Source: Chaetorhynchus papuensis
Taxonomy: Eukaryota > Chordata > Aves > Passeriformes > Rhipiduridae
DNA: 64,000 bases
Direction of reading: 5' to 3'
Assembly (NCBI GenBank): GCA_013396525.1
Contig: VWYX01000252.1
Coordinates: forward strand, 900,364-964,363
Below the pieces are notes generated by a model. That model was given only the letters and a program-made list of their open reading frames with translations, was not told the origin of the DNA and did not search any database. Every line of letters begins with the position of its first letter. Position 1 is the stretch's first letter. Shown piece after piece: positions 40,224 to 51,800 of this stretch. A program made the translations under genes and the position numbers.

Positions 40224-43200
40224 TCAGACATCATAAAACAAGCGCACTAGTTGGTACCGGATCGAAAATGCAATCGTGCTGCCAAGGACCTAGGTAAAAA
40301 TCAGACAGATAACAGAAACATTGTACTGTCAAATGGTTTACAGGCTATCAGATTCCTCCTTTCCAAATGGATTTGCTAAGCTTTCCAGCATGCCTCGTTT
40401 CATAAACAGTAACAAAAAGGCTGTATTTTTTTAGCTGTAGGAAGATAAATAGCAGAAGTCTATCCAAAGACCTTGTTTCGTTCTCCGAGGATTTTAGGTA
40501 TCAGTGGGGGATTTCTCCACGTGCCTGCACACAACCACATTCTGAGAACGTGTGGATGAGATGAATGTTTGGGAATAACTCTTTTCCCCTTAAGTGGCCT
40601 ATATTATAACATAAACCCCATGGTTTGTAATGGAAACTACCTTACGTCAAAGCTGAAATTCAGCATCCTTACAATGAGGTGCTGGCAGGACTTCTCTGGT
40701 GTGACTGGGATCAAGGTAAGTGCTGTGTACTTCCTGTCTTCTCCCATCCCCGATGTCATCTGCCTGAGCCCTGTTCAACAAGCTTTTGTTTAAAGTCCTT
40801 CCTCCCAAATTGGAATTTGGCTAAGTGTCTCTTTCCTAGTAAGAATCTTTTATCTTAAATCTGAAGATGAAAGAAAGGATTTTACTGTGGGCAGTTAACC
40901 AATGTAGGCTTTTCCAAAAGTGGTGTTTCTACTACACTATGCTCGAGAATTCACATCCTCAATAGAGGTAGTGGCAGTATCTGTGAAGGATATCCTAGTG
41001 CTTCAAGTGGCTTCAAAACTCTCCCGCACCCCACTCAGACTGAGGGACCGCTGAGCCGCGTGCCACACTTACACAAGTCCGCTTGCCGGAGATAACTCTG
41101 ATACTGTTACTTGGTATTACTGAAAAACGGGAACATGGCAAAAGGCTGTATTGGGTCAGGGTGACAAGGCACGGTGCTGTCCTCAGGTTTTTCTTGCAAC
41201 CAGTGAGTCGTGCCTTGGGAATCTTCTTAAGCTAACCTACGGACTTTGTTTTTATAAGCTCTCAATGAACAGGGAGGTGTGCGTGAATTTGTTTCCTCCT
41301 TGAGGTGTGTAAGCCTTATTCTCCCCAAGTTCCACAGCTCAACTGCACCTTGTGTGAAGAGCATGATATTTTACTCTCTCCTTTCCCCTTAAAACTCTTG
41401 AGACCGGCTTGGATCTGTTTCTGTTGCAGAGTAAATCTTTCTACCCTAGGAACCCTTTGTCTGACCTGAATGAGTAGTAACAGGAGAGTGAGATTTCGCT
41501 CGTGGGTGGGTCCGATCAGCTTTATGACAAAATTAATAAGTGTCATATTATTGCATTCAGTGTATTCGCCGTCTTCATCTGTTCCGCTCCTCACATCTAC
41601 TACGTGCAAGGTCTTGACTACCTGAGGAAAGAAATATTGCACGCTATTTCATCAGGTATGTTTGGTGCTCACTGGCTAGTCTTGCTCAAGAGCCCTTTTG
41701 CTGTACCATCCCTGAAATAAGGCTTGTGGTCTTACTGAAAAGACAGGACAGACTTACGACGGTCCCGGGGCTTTTCTGTGTGTGGTTATTCTGAAAGACT
41801 GATTGTTAACACAATTGAGTGACTGTGAGGGACGGTAACAGACTTTCCTCCGGATTTGAGCCAGGCAATAACTACCGAACCCAGAAGTTCTGCATTTTCT
41901 CCCATCCTGTTTCTCTTGCACTTGATGACTGCCTCAAAATGCATCTGAATTTTGAATGTTGTCCACATATTACCTTCAGAATGTTTGTTCCCAGGGCAGA
42001 GAGGCTCTTAGTTTTGAATTTGGAGTAGCTCATCTCCAACTTCCCTGTACTAGGGTTAAGCCTAAAAGAAACATTTAAAATTTAGTCCAGATAAAACAAA
42101 AAGACGGAGAGATCACTTTATAAGCAGACTTAGATCCATAGCTGAGAAAGAAATCCAGTGGTGGAAGAAACGGGAATAACCTGACGCACTTAACAAGAGC
42201 TGCTGCTATCTAGCCCCTCATATGGGGCAGAGGAGACTCCTTCCCATGGCACCCCCAATCTATGGATAATGCTGTGTAGTTTAAAGTAGAAGAATCTAAC
42301 ATCTACAGGGATAACTGCTGACATGGCATAGTGCTACAGAACGCTTGCTACTATGCAGTCTCAGAAGATCCCACTGCCGGAGCATTAAAAGCAGCCCGCG
42401 TCAATTTCTCTCAGTCTTGTAGCGTTAGAATCATCATGTTCTAACCTTGGTAAAAATCACTCTGTAGTCAAGGGGTGGGCTGGTCAGAAGAGTTCACTTC
42501 TCTGAGAAACCTCTACTACACGACCTGACTGTAGCTGGCAGAGCGAGCTGCTATCTTATAAAGAGAAAACATACTTCGATGGTTTTTAAAAAGAGCACCT
42601 TCCACCACCTTTTTCAGCTGGTGTTGGAGGTAAAAGACACAACCTATGGTATCACTATAGGTCACTTGGTATATTACCTCGGTAGCCGGTGACGGGGACA
42701 AGGAATGACGTGGAAGAGTTGAGGCAATGAATAGAGGAAGTTGAGCACTTGTGGGATGAAAAAAAGCAGCATTGTTTTGCTGAAGTGTCCCAAGATCCCC
42801 ACCACAGCAAAGGTCATGCCAGCAAAGTAGCAGAAGGTGTCCCCGACAAACACTCGCGATGGGTACCTGCAATCCGTGGAGGAAAAAGCAAAGAGCTGTC
42901 ATGATTGCTATTGCCATGAAAATGACTATTTATAACCACCGAATGTATGCCCGCAGCGCAGGTTAGGGGCCAATGGGGATTTGCAGCAGATCTACACGGT
43001 AAAAACAATTGTAGGTATTTATTCTAAGAACTGCAGGACTGGGACCCGCCACCTGACTTGCGGAGAATATGGTACGAAAAGACAGCCAGCGAGGCATGGG
43101 AGAGAGTATATTCTGTGTGTTTGGGTGAGCTGGTGTGACCGCAATTGTTCTGATAAAAAGAAAAGCTACTGCTCCATCAATGTTTTGTGCTCTTGGTTCT

Positions 43201-44856
43201 GGCTGTCTACACTCCAGCGTCCCACCTGCACATTGTTAAGTGGTTTTGTTTGTTCGAAAAGGGAGGAACTAGAGGGAAAGGACACTTCCAAACAAAGTCT
43301 GAATGTCCGTCCTCTTACCAGTTGTGGTAAAATAGGCCCAGCGTGGTAAAAAAAAAGGGAATCATGAAGTAGAGAGAAAAAATGTGATCATCTCGATAAT
43401 CTCCTATAGAAAAAAGAAAAACATGTGTTTGTGATATGACAAGACTGGTTCATTTTTAGTAATACCAGCTACTGAAATCTAGGATTCAATCTCCCTTTGC
43501 TTTTTGTGCCCACAAATGTTTGTTACGTTCCTTACCATTTAACTCTACAATATTGAATACGATAATGGAAGCAGCTATCACCAGCGACTGTCCTGCTTCA
43601 ATTCCATTAATTCCGGCGAGAATGTTGATGGCATTAGTGCAGAACACTGCTAGCATACCCATGTACACGTAGTAGAGAATACCTGCAGATCAGACCAAGC
43701 CAAGTGCTTTAGTATTTGGAGGCGAAGCAGGCCCTAGACCAATTCACTGAAGCTCTCACTTCCTGCTTTATACAACCACCTATTGCCTAACAATCTCAGT
43801 GAGTTCTGATAGTGGTAGCTTACAAATTGATTGTTGGCCATCATGCGTACATGTATGTACAGCACTGTGGCTGCAGCAAACTGCTGTGACACGGCGGCCA
43901 GCTGTAGTGCTCTGTTTCTGTCTTTCGAACGCCCTGGTGTTAGCAGCTGTGTGCACCCGCTACTCACCTTTATCGCCAGGATCATGGGAAAATGATTGGC
44001 GCCTGTCTATGCACAGCTGAATGTGTGCTGGGTTTCTGGATGTTCTTTCCAGCCTAAGGTTTAGTGGGTGGAGTGCCACTCTCTTACTGGTTACTTAAGC
44101 AAATCCTTAGTCTGCTCCCTCTGCAGCACAAAGTGCTTCAGGGGATCCCTTCCACTGCTTGCTTGCCACGTGGATGACGGCTTCTGGTGATTCATGACTT
44201 ACCCAGGTCCAAGTGCATGCCCAGCAGCACCCGGAAGGGCTTAGGCACCACAATGGTCGTGTTCCCAAAGTTGGTGAAGTAAACCATGAGCAGTGGGAGG
44301 GAAGCCATGGTAGGAAGAAGCAACTTGTGGCGCCAGCGCAGGTTCAGAACATCATCTGCAAAGCCCAGGAAAATCATGCAGCAGATGGCAAGGAGCGAAC
44401 CGATGAGCTCCACGAACTGCAGGACAGAGAACAGGACCCCGGTCACCGGTGGCCACTCCCTGCCCCTGTCTGTCATGCTTGCAGCACTAGACGAGCCTCA
44501 CCTCGTCGTGAGGAAAGGCCGCGCACTGCTCCTCCACAAAACATCTCAGGAAGGGCACGGGTATGAAGCAGAAGAGGATGATCAGGAACACGGCCCCGCT
44601 GATCACGCCCTGTGCTTCGGGGCTGGAAGGAAGGTAGAGCGGGGAGTCAGCCGGGCCCGGGCCGGCCCCGCGGGGCAGCTCCGGGGGGCAGCGCTACTCA
44701 CACGGGCCGCCGTGAGGTCTTGTTGAGGTCCTCCCCGAAGAGCCGGGCGGCGAGGAAGTGGTCCGTGAAGGCCGGGATTAGCGTGAGCGTGGCCGCGAAG
44801 CCCAGCAGCGACCCGCCGAGGTTGATGAGGAGGGGCACGGCGGGCCAGGCCGCCAT
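40224..44856 (-). CDS. DPAGT1: DPAGT1, UDP-GlcNAc:dolichyl-phosphate GlcNAc-1-phosphotransferase, complete in 9 exons
   Basis: ER multi-pass enzyme that starts N-glycan assembly by moving GlcNAc-1-P from UDP-GlcNAc to dolichyl phosphate; the target of tunicamycin. Exons in gene order: 44856-44702, 44622-44502, 44416-44203, 43682-43536, 43403-43319, 42866-42678, 42061-41974, 41621-41466, 40289-40224. They join in phase to 406 residues (human 408). Visible: first membrane helix VPLLINLGGSLLGFAATLTL, the Mg-binding GFADDVLNLRWRHKL (Asp about 113-114), NAINILAGINGIEAGQS, the RDDHIFSLYF loop, and the C-terminus IRYQLVRLFYDV. The start MAAWPAV is shorter than the human N-terminus by a few residues; an upstream in-frame ATG at 44919 would add 21 Ala/Pro-rich residues and is disfavoured. 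The last intron has a weak donor, GTCAGA. Confidence 0.96.
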
Positions 44857-45864
44857 GGCCGCGGAGGGCGCTGCCCCTGCCAAGGGTGCGGAGCGAGGCC
44901 GGGCGGGGGCGCTGCCCACCGCCTTCCCGGCCGGGTGCTACGAGGGCGGCGCCGGATGCGCGGGGCACTCGCAGCCTATCGCGGGCGGAGGCGCTATCTT
45001 TGGCCCCGGCATGAGCTTCCTGCCGGCACGGAGGCTCTGCTCGGATGACGGCCGGGATCGGTAGCGATTTCGGTCGCGCTGAGGGCGTGTGGACGCGCCT
45101 GTCCCCGGCGCTAAGGTCCGCGGTGTCCCTCCTCTTCCGCGGGGCCCCTCCGAAACTCTGCGCCGGGAGCAGCGCTCGCCCGGGGGCAGCCCCACCACGG
45201 ACTCCGCCCCGCAACGCCCTCAACCGCCATGGCTGTCTTGCCCCCCCCCCCCCCTTCGATTCACATGTACGTCACTTCCTCCCATGCGGGGAGCCGGTGA
45301 GGCCCGGTGGAGGGCTTTTGCCTTTTGTCCAGGTCTGAGGAGCGGCCCTTGCGGGCCGCTGCCGGCGAGCCCCGGCCAGCGCAGTCACCGCCGGCCAACG
45401 GGGCGGGGAGCCAGGTTACCGGGGTGCAGAACGCCCGAGAGCGGAGAACGGAGCGGCCATCGGGTTCGTTTCCCCACGTGTTTCCTCAGATGCTGGGAAA
45501 ATTCAATAAAAACACCTGACTGGAGACTTTCGATTGTCAGGGAATCTGTAACGCCTGTTGGGCCCTCGGGGTATTTAGGTGGGGTGGGGAGGGGAAGGCC
45601 GGATAGGCTCAATGTCCATACCCAGCCTGCCCGCAGGCACGGGGCGGAGCAGGGGGCGGTAGGTGCGGCGCGGCTTGGGCGGCTCCGCCAGGCCGCGGGA
45701 GGCGCGCGCGCTCCGCCGCGCCGGAAGGAAAGAGGCGGCGGCGAGTGCGGGTGCGGTGCCGCGGGGCTGCGGCGGGGCCACGTGCACCCGGTGCCGCGAG
45801 CGGGGCGCCTCCGCAGCCCGCCCGCCATGCCCGCCGCGCCGCCGTGAGCCTCGCGCGCCGCGCC
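44857..45864. promoter_or_regulatory. Shared CpG-island interval between DPAGT1 and C2CD2L
   Basis: The two start codons are 1008 bases apart and face away from each other. The interval, and both first exons (about 44.6-46.3 kb), are very CpG-rich. A divergent promoter is likely. Single CACGTG boxes lie near 45475 and 45780. Long open frames on both strands are side effects of GC content. An AATAAA near 45.51 kb is an isolated AT-rich patch with no gene assigned to it. Confidence 0.6.
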
Positions 45865-48800
45865 ATGGGGCCGGACCTGGGCTGGGCCGCGCTGGTGCTG
45901 CTCTTCGCCGCCTCGCTGCTCACCGTGGCGGCCTGGCTGCTGCAATACTGGCGGTCCGCGGCCCTGCGAGCGCCACGGCGGCGCGGGGCGGCGGCGGAGG
46001 AGGCCGGGGCGCGGGCGCTGCTCGCGGCGCTTCTCGCCCTCAGGTCCCTACGGAAGCAGTGGCAGCGAGCCTGGGTGCGAGCTCTCAACAGCCAGGCGCG
46101 CCGGCACGGGGTACGGCAGGGCCCGAGCGGGGGAGCGGCAGCGAGGTGAGGCGGGCCCGCCCGCCTGCTCTTTGTTCGCGGGTGCCGGAACAGCCCTTTC
46201 CCGCAGGGCGCTCTGGCCGGATGAGCCGTTAGGCACCGGGAGGAGCCTTGCGGACGGCTCAGTTCGGCCTCCGCGGGAGTGCGCTGCGGTGTGCGAGCGC
46301 GGAATGGGCGGAGTGGGTTACCGCGCGTTATTTAACGCGGGCTGGGGCAATGCTGTAGTCGCTCTGATGTTTCCACAGCAGTCTCTTCGAATTTTTCTGT
46401 TTTTTTTTTTCTTTAATCTCCCAGTATTCCCGTTGTACTAGCTGTAGTTTTGAAGTTCACGAACGAGAATATGCCTTGATGCTTCCATATGGAAATAATT
46501 GCATTATAGCTTGCGTTCCCGGCAAGGCAGGGACTTAGCGCCCACAGAAACTGTGGTCCAAAGCGGTCCAAAGTCTACTGCAGTCTCCTTTTTCTTTTCC
46601 TGTCGTGTGAGTGGGAAGGCGTTGTCTTTCTGTTAAGTTGTATAGGAAAATCAAGAGCTAAAAAAGGTTAGCATGAAGCTAACATTTTTTAAGAAAAAGC
46701 AGTTAAAGTCTCGAAGAACATGGTGCAAACTTGTGTTTGAGTTTTCCAGCAAGACGGGAAAAGTATCTGCCCTTTTGACAAAGTGACAAATTCTAGGCTA
46801 GATTCAGTGTGAAGTGCCTTCCCCTGTAGGGCATAGTGCTTCCTTGCTTCCCCCGTAGAAACTCAGCCTCTGCTTCCATGCCCCTCTTACCATGACGCAA
46901 TAGTCATCGCGGTCAAAGTGTCGCTAGTTTCCTGTATCTGATATGCCGTGCTTTTCTGTCGTGTGTTGAATTACTCAGATTCTCACCAAATGACCTGAAT
47001 TTATAAGTTCCAGAATTTAGGACCCCTGTAAAGGGAAGATTAGTCGGTGGCTGAAATGGCATGGAGGCCCCTGGAGGGCCACACTTCAGTTTCTGCTGCA
47101 GCTGCTCCTTGTCTGGCGCATGTCTACTCAGAAAGCAGCATTGCCTCATTGAGTTGCTGGGTCTAAAAGCTGTTCTCTGAAGCAGGGTCTGGGAGTTGTC
47201 CTGGAGGACTTTGCCTTATGTGAGATTCTGGATGAGATCGAGACTTACCTGGAGTTGCTTGTATCTGTTTAACTGGGAAACAATTAAACTGCTTATATGT
47301 GTTTAACTGTGGAAAAAACTCCATCTTAGACTCTTCTCCTGCCCTCAGGCAACCCGTTCCTGCCAATGCCTTGCCTTTGAACTATTCAGCTTCCCAGTGC
47401 TCATGAAATGGGCTTAAACAACTGATTGAGTCTAACTGAGAGAGAACAGTTATGTTTTCGATAGTGTTTCCTCCTTGGAATTAAGAGGTGTAAATTTCTT
47501 TGGACATGTAGGAGAAATGGCACAAACTTCAGTGGAGGATGGGGATGGAAGACTTAGCGTGGTCCCTGAATCCGAGTAACGCGAAGCCACGGAGATGTGC
47601 TCGAGGTGGTGTTAAAATAATCACGTAAAGTTTTCAGTCACGTCTAAACTTTGTGATCTATATAGAAAGTTACTGCTTTGCAGCATAGACTCACAACTGT
47701 ATTTTATAATGCAATTGTTTTTGAGGCATCTCTTAGCTAGTCAGGTAATTAAACAATTGAAAATGAGCCTTTCATCTTTTAGTTAGCACTTTGACGCGGA
47801 ATTTTTGTGAGATGCGTTCTGCCAAGGAGCTCTACCACGAGAACTCCACCTCGCTTTACACCCTGTAGCATCGGTAGAAGAAGTAAGACTGTTTTACTCT
47901 CAGTCGTTGCAACAAAGTTGCAAGGCTGAGTAACTTTTCCTTGTCCGGAGGAATTACCTCTTCAAGTGAATTAGGCGGCTGCCAAATAGTAATAGAGTAG
48001 GGACTTAATAATGTTAAAGTCCTAATTGCAATTGAGATTTTTAAAAAGACAATACTCCCCTGGTCCTGTAAAAGCTCAGTACAGTTAGGGGAAGTCAGCC
48101 TCGGGTTGGCTACGGTCTTCCGTGTGTATTTCATGTGCATCTTTCAAAGACCACAGAGCGGGAGACTTGTTCTGGGCTGGGTGTGTGTTAGGGGTTTCTT
48201 TGTTTTGTTTTTGTAATGGAGTTGCATAAAGAATAGTCCTGCCATCTGCTGAGGTCTTGATGGAGAAGCTGCACGTTTTTTTGCAGTGCATTGTAGTTGT
48301 CAGGTAAACCTCAGTCTAGAACTGACGGCAATTCTGTCGTTGCAAATATGCTAGCGTTGTCATAGAAAGCATTGCCCTGTAGCCCCCTCACCTCCAGTCC
48401 CTGTCTTCTACAAATTTATTCTCATGTCCTGTGAAGGGATGGGACGTAAGGCCTGATGGTGCTCGTTGCAACTGACGGCTGCTCTTTCCCTGCTCTCAGT
48501 CTGACTCCACCCCATCTCCCCTTTTAAGTCCCGAGGGGTGTCGGGGATCGATTTGTGCCTAGAAGCTAGCAATTTCACTTTCTCCCAGGTATACGTACTC
48601 TGTCGATCACAGCAAATGCGAGTACATAACATATGTGGTAGGAGATTTATAGGAGTGCGTTGGTGGTTGGAGCATGCCAGCATGTGAATTTGAGTGGATC
48701 GTGCTAGGAGTGTGGTCTGAGGGGGCCGAGAGTGGACAGGTGAGGGTCAGTCCGCTTTCCAGCCGTGTCTCATTCTCATCCCTGGTACTTAAAAGAGCAG

Positions 48801-51800
48801 CTTCAGTCACAAGGTGTCACCTTTTTTGCAGATCTTGAAATAACAGCTGCTAACATTTAGTGTTTCCTGTTGGGATTACAATTCCTTGCCTTAAAATGGA
48901 AGAAAGACTTGAAAGGAGTTGTGTTGCCTCTCAAGTGCATGTTGCCCTCCTCATTTTATTTTTTCCGCTACGTTTTCTCCATGCCTTGGAGGATATATAG
49001 ATTCATGCTACCTTGTGCACATGGTTCATTCCGAGCAGGCTGAGCAGCAAGATCTTTTGAAGTTGACCAGTGCCTCTCAGTTTGGTGAGACTGTGAGGTG
49101 TTGGGAAGAACCTGGGGTAGCTTGCCGCTGATGATGAAATACTTGAGTCATTGGGTAGAGATTCTGGTCACAGAGAGAAAAAGCTGATTTGATATTTTGG
49201 ACTGACCCACGTGAGCGAATGCATGGCTCTGGTGGAGAAGGCTTGTGAGAGAAAGAAACAGCAGGCATTACTAATATGAAACAGCAGGGAGCGATCCGAT
49301 ACCGGTTATCCATTCTCAGTTTCATCACTGGGAGAGCTGCTTTGTGTCTGTTAGGAGGAGGACATGCATCTGGACTAGTTTTTGGTGGGCAAGCAGTTCT
49401 TCAGGTTGTAGTATTTATGCCTGTCAGATTAGTGTCCCAGAGCCTTTTCTGCCCCTCACTTGGCAGCGCAGAGTCTCATTTGCTTGAGAGGAATGTGGCT
49501 TGCTGCACCTCTGTCATCTCTTCTGATTGTTCTGGCCCTAAATTGCAATCAGCTTGGCAAATGGTCGTGTCACAGTGCCCACATTTCCTGCTTTCTCCAT
49601 CTCTCTCTTTTTGTCCCTTGTGAGCAGATGGAATCTTTGAGGGCTGGGGTTTGTGGAGGGATGCTCTCAAACTCTTTATCTTGGTCTTATATTACTTAAG
49701 AAGGGTTCTCTGTACAGAACTGGTCTTGAAATATGGGGAGATCCTCAAATGAAGATGGCAGTGGAGATTGTAATCTAGGAAACCAGAAGAGGGTGGAAAA
49801 AAAAGGAACAAGTTAAGCACAGGAGCTGAGGACGTGGATTTTGTTAATTTTTTATTTAGTGGGGGCGTGCGCGTGCGTGTGTGCGTGCGCGCGCACGTGC
49901 GTTTGTTTTTGGTGGCGGTGGTTTGGTATTCTTTTTCCTTGGAGCGGGATTAACGTACAGAGGGGAGAGAGAGAGAGCGTGCGCAAAGAAACAGCAAAGC
50001 TTCTGCAATGAAGAAGGGATAACGCGCTCGACCTACAGTTGACTGTTATCCAGATCAATTTTCCATCCTCATTTGGGTTTACCTGTCTGAAATTAACATA
50101 GTGTTTGTGAATTCAAGCCTTAACCGGACACCTCGTTTCCTTTCTCTGTATGGACGAGCCAAGGTGGGTAGAATTGCAGTATGCGACGGTTCTGGGCGCC
50201 GACTGGATTTATGGAAACAGACCGGAGTGTCTCTGGGGCCCCACATCGTTCATCCTCTGTGAAACTATCTGGGCTGCTCTGACTACTGGGAACTGACAGC
50301 GTTTTCTCTTTGTAGAGTTCAGTGCAGATCACATTTGAAGAGGGTCCTCAGTTACCACAAGCTGCAAATATAAGTTGTGTGACATGCAAGGGACAGTCGG
50401 ACCACAGCATGGTAAGGCTTTGCTGTTCTGAATTGTACAGTGTGGGGTTTCTCCACTGATGGTGTTTTCTACAGAGATCGCTGAGGCCTTTGTGATTGAG
50501 ATGGTGGAACCAGAGAGGTTTTGGGTGAGGTCTCTTTGGAGGAGTTTGGAGGTCTGTCTCCTGTTTGGAGGCTCTGGAGCTGCACATCAGTGAGCTCTGC
50601 GAGGGAAGATGTGTTGGTGAGGCCAGGGTGTATGAATGCTGAACCCAAACATCAGGTTCCTGCCGTGGAGAGCTAAAGAGAGCTCTTGTCACAGTACAGG
50701 GTCTGATGTGGCAGGTTTGCAGCGTGGAACTTGGTGAGAATAACACGGCTGCCTCTTGCTGGGATATAAACTCGTCTTTTCTTTTTAGGTGCTGTGCTGC
50801 CATCTGTCAGCTGAAGCTGTGAAATTTCCTGTCTCTGTTACTCAGCAGTCCCCAGTTGCTGTTTCTGTGGACACCTATCATGTCACTTTGGCTGTGCTGC
50901 AGGCTCAGGTAAGGTTTATAAGAAATTAGACGTTGACCTTACTCCTTCATCTAGTCCCACACTCATCAGGGAAGGAGGACCTGATTCGGTGCAAATAAAG
51001 GCCTCGTTGGGCTGGAAGAAGCAGTGTGCGGTCACTAACATTTGGTGAGGTGGCAAATATTCCCCATCTACACACCGAGTCCTGTTTTCTGAGTCTTCAT
51101 CTGCAGATTTCAGCTATAGCTATGTTTCGGAAACATAGCCGTAAGAAATTTCAGAGAGTTCTGAGACGTGGAAGCATTCTGTACTGTGTTTTTAAGTGGG
51201 TATTTAAGAAGTGAGAAGTCCAGAGAATTCATTTGCCTTCGTGGCACAATGGAAAGGGAAAGGTACGTCCTGTGGATATGTAAAAGTATGGTGTCCTGGT
51301 AGTGGGTGTGAAAAAGAAATCTGTGGCGAGGAGTAGTTGGCTTTTCCGTTCCCCTTGTTATATTCACAAGAGCACGATACAGCTTTTTCTGCGTGTTGAA
51401 TATCAGAGATGCTTCTTCCGGCAAAGAAGCTCTGAAATCACAGTGGGTGGTAACTCCATAGTTGCTTTCTGGCTGGATTTGATTCTCTTGAACGTGGTTT
51501 TGTTTCCATCGTGATGAAGGACGTGACGTTGGAGATGGTATCTTGCTCGGAGGCAGTGTGCTCATACGTGCACCAAAAAAAATTTAAAAATAGACATGGC
51601 AAAATTAGAAGTAACTCAGTGATAGCAGAAGCCAATCCTGTGCTGTTGCAGGTATTGCAGTTTGAAGGTTGTTCTGGAACCTTTTGCTCTCAGAAGCTTT
51701 ATTACCATTTTCAGCCTACTTTTTTCAGGTCGTTCCAGTTTGACTTTGTACTTCTGTTCTGTGGTCATTTAAACAGCTCTTCTCTCTCTTTAGCATGTAG

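Noticed and set aside
44603..46232. Several long open frames on both strands in the DPAGT1/C2CD2L CpG island
   Set aside because: Mutually overlapping Ala/Arg/Pro/Gly-rich frames without family similarity; only the DPAGT1 and C2CD2L first exons have protein support.
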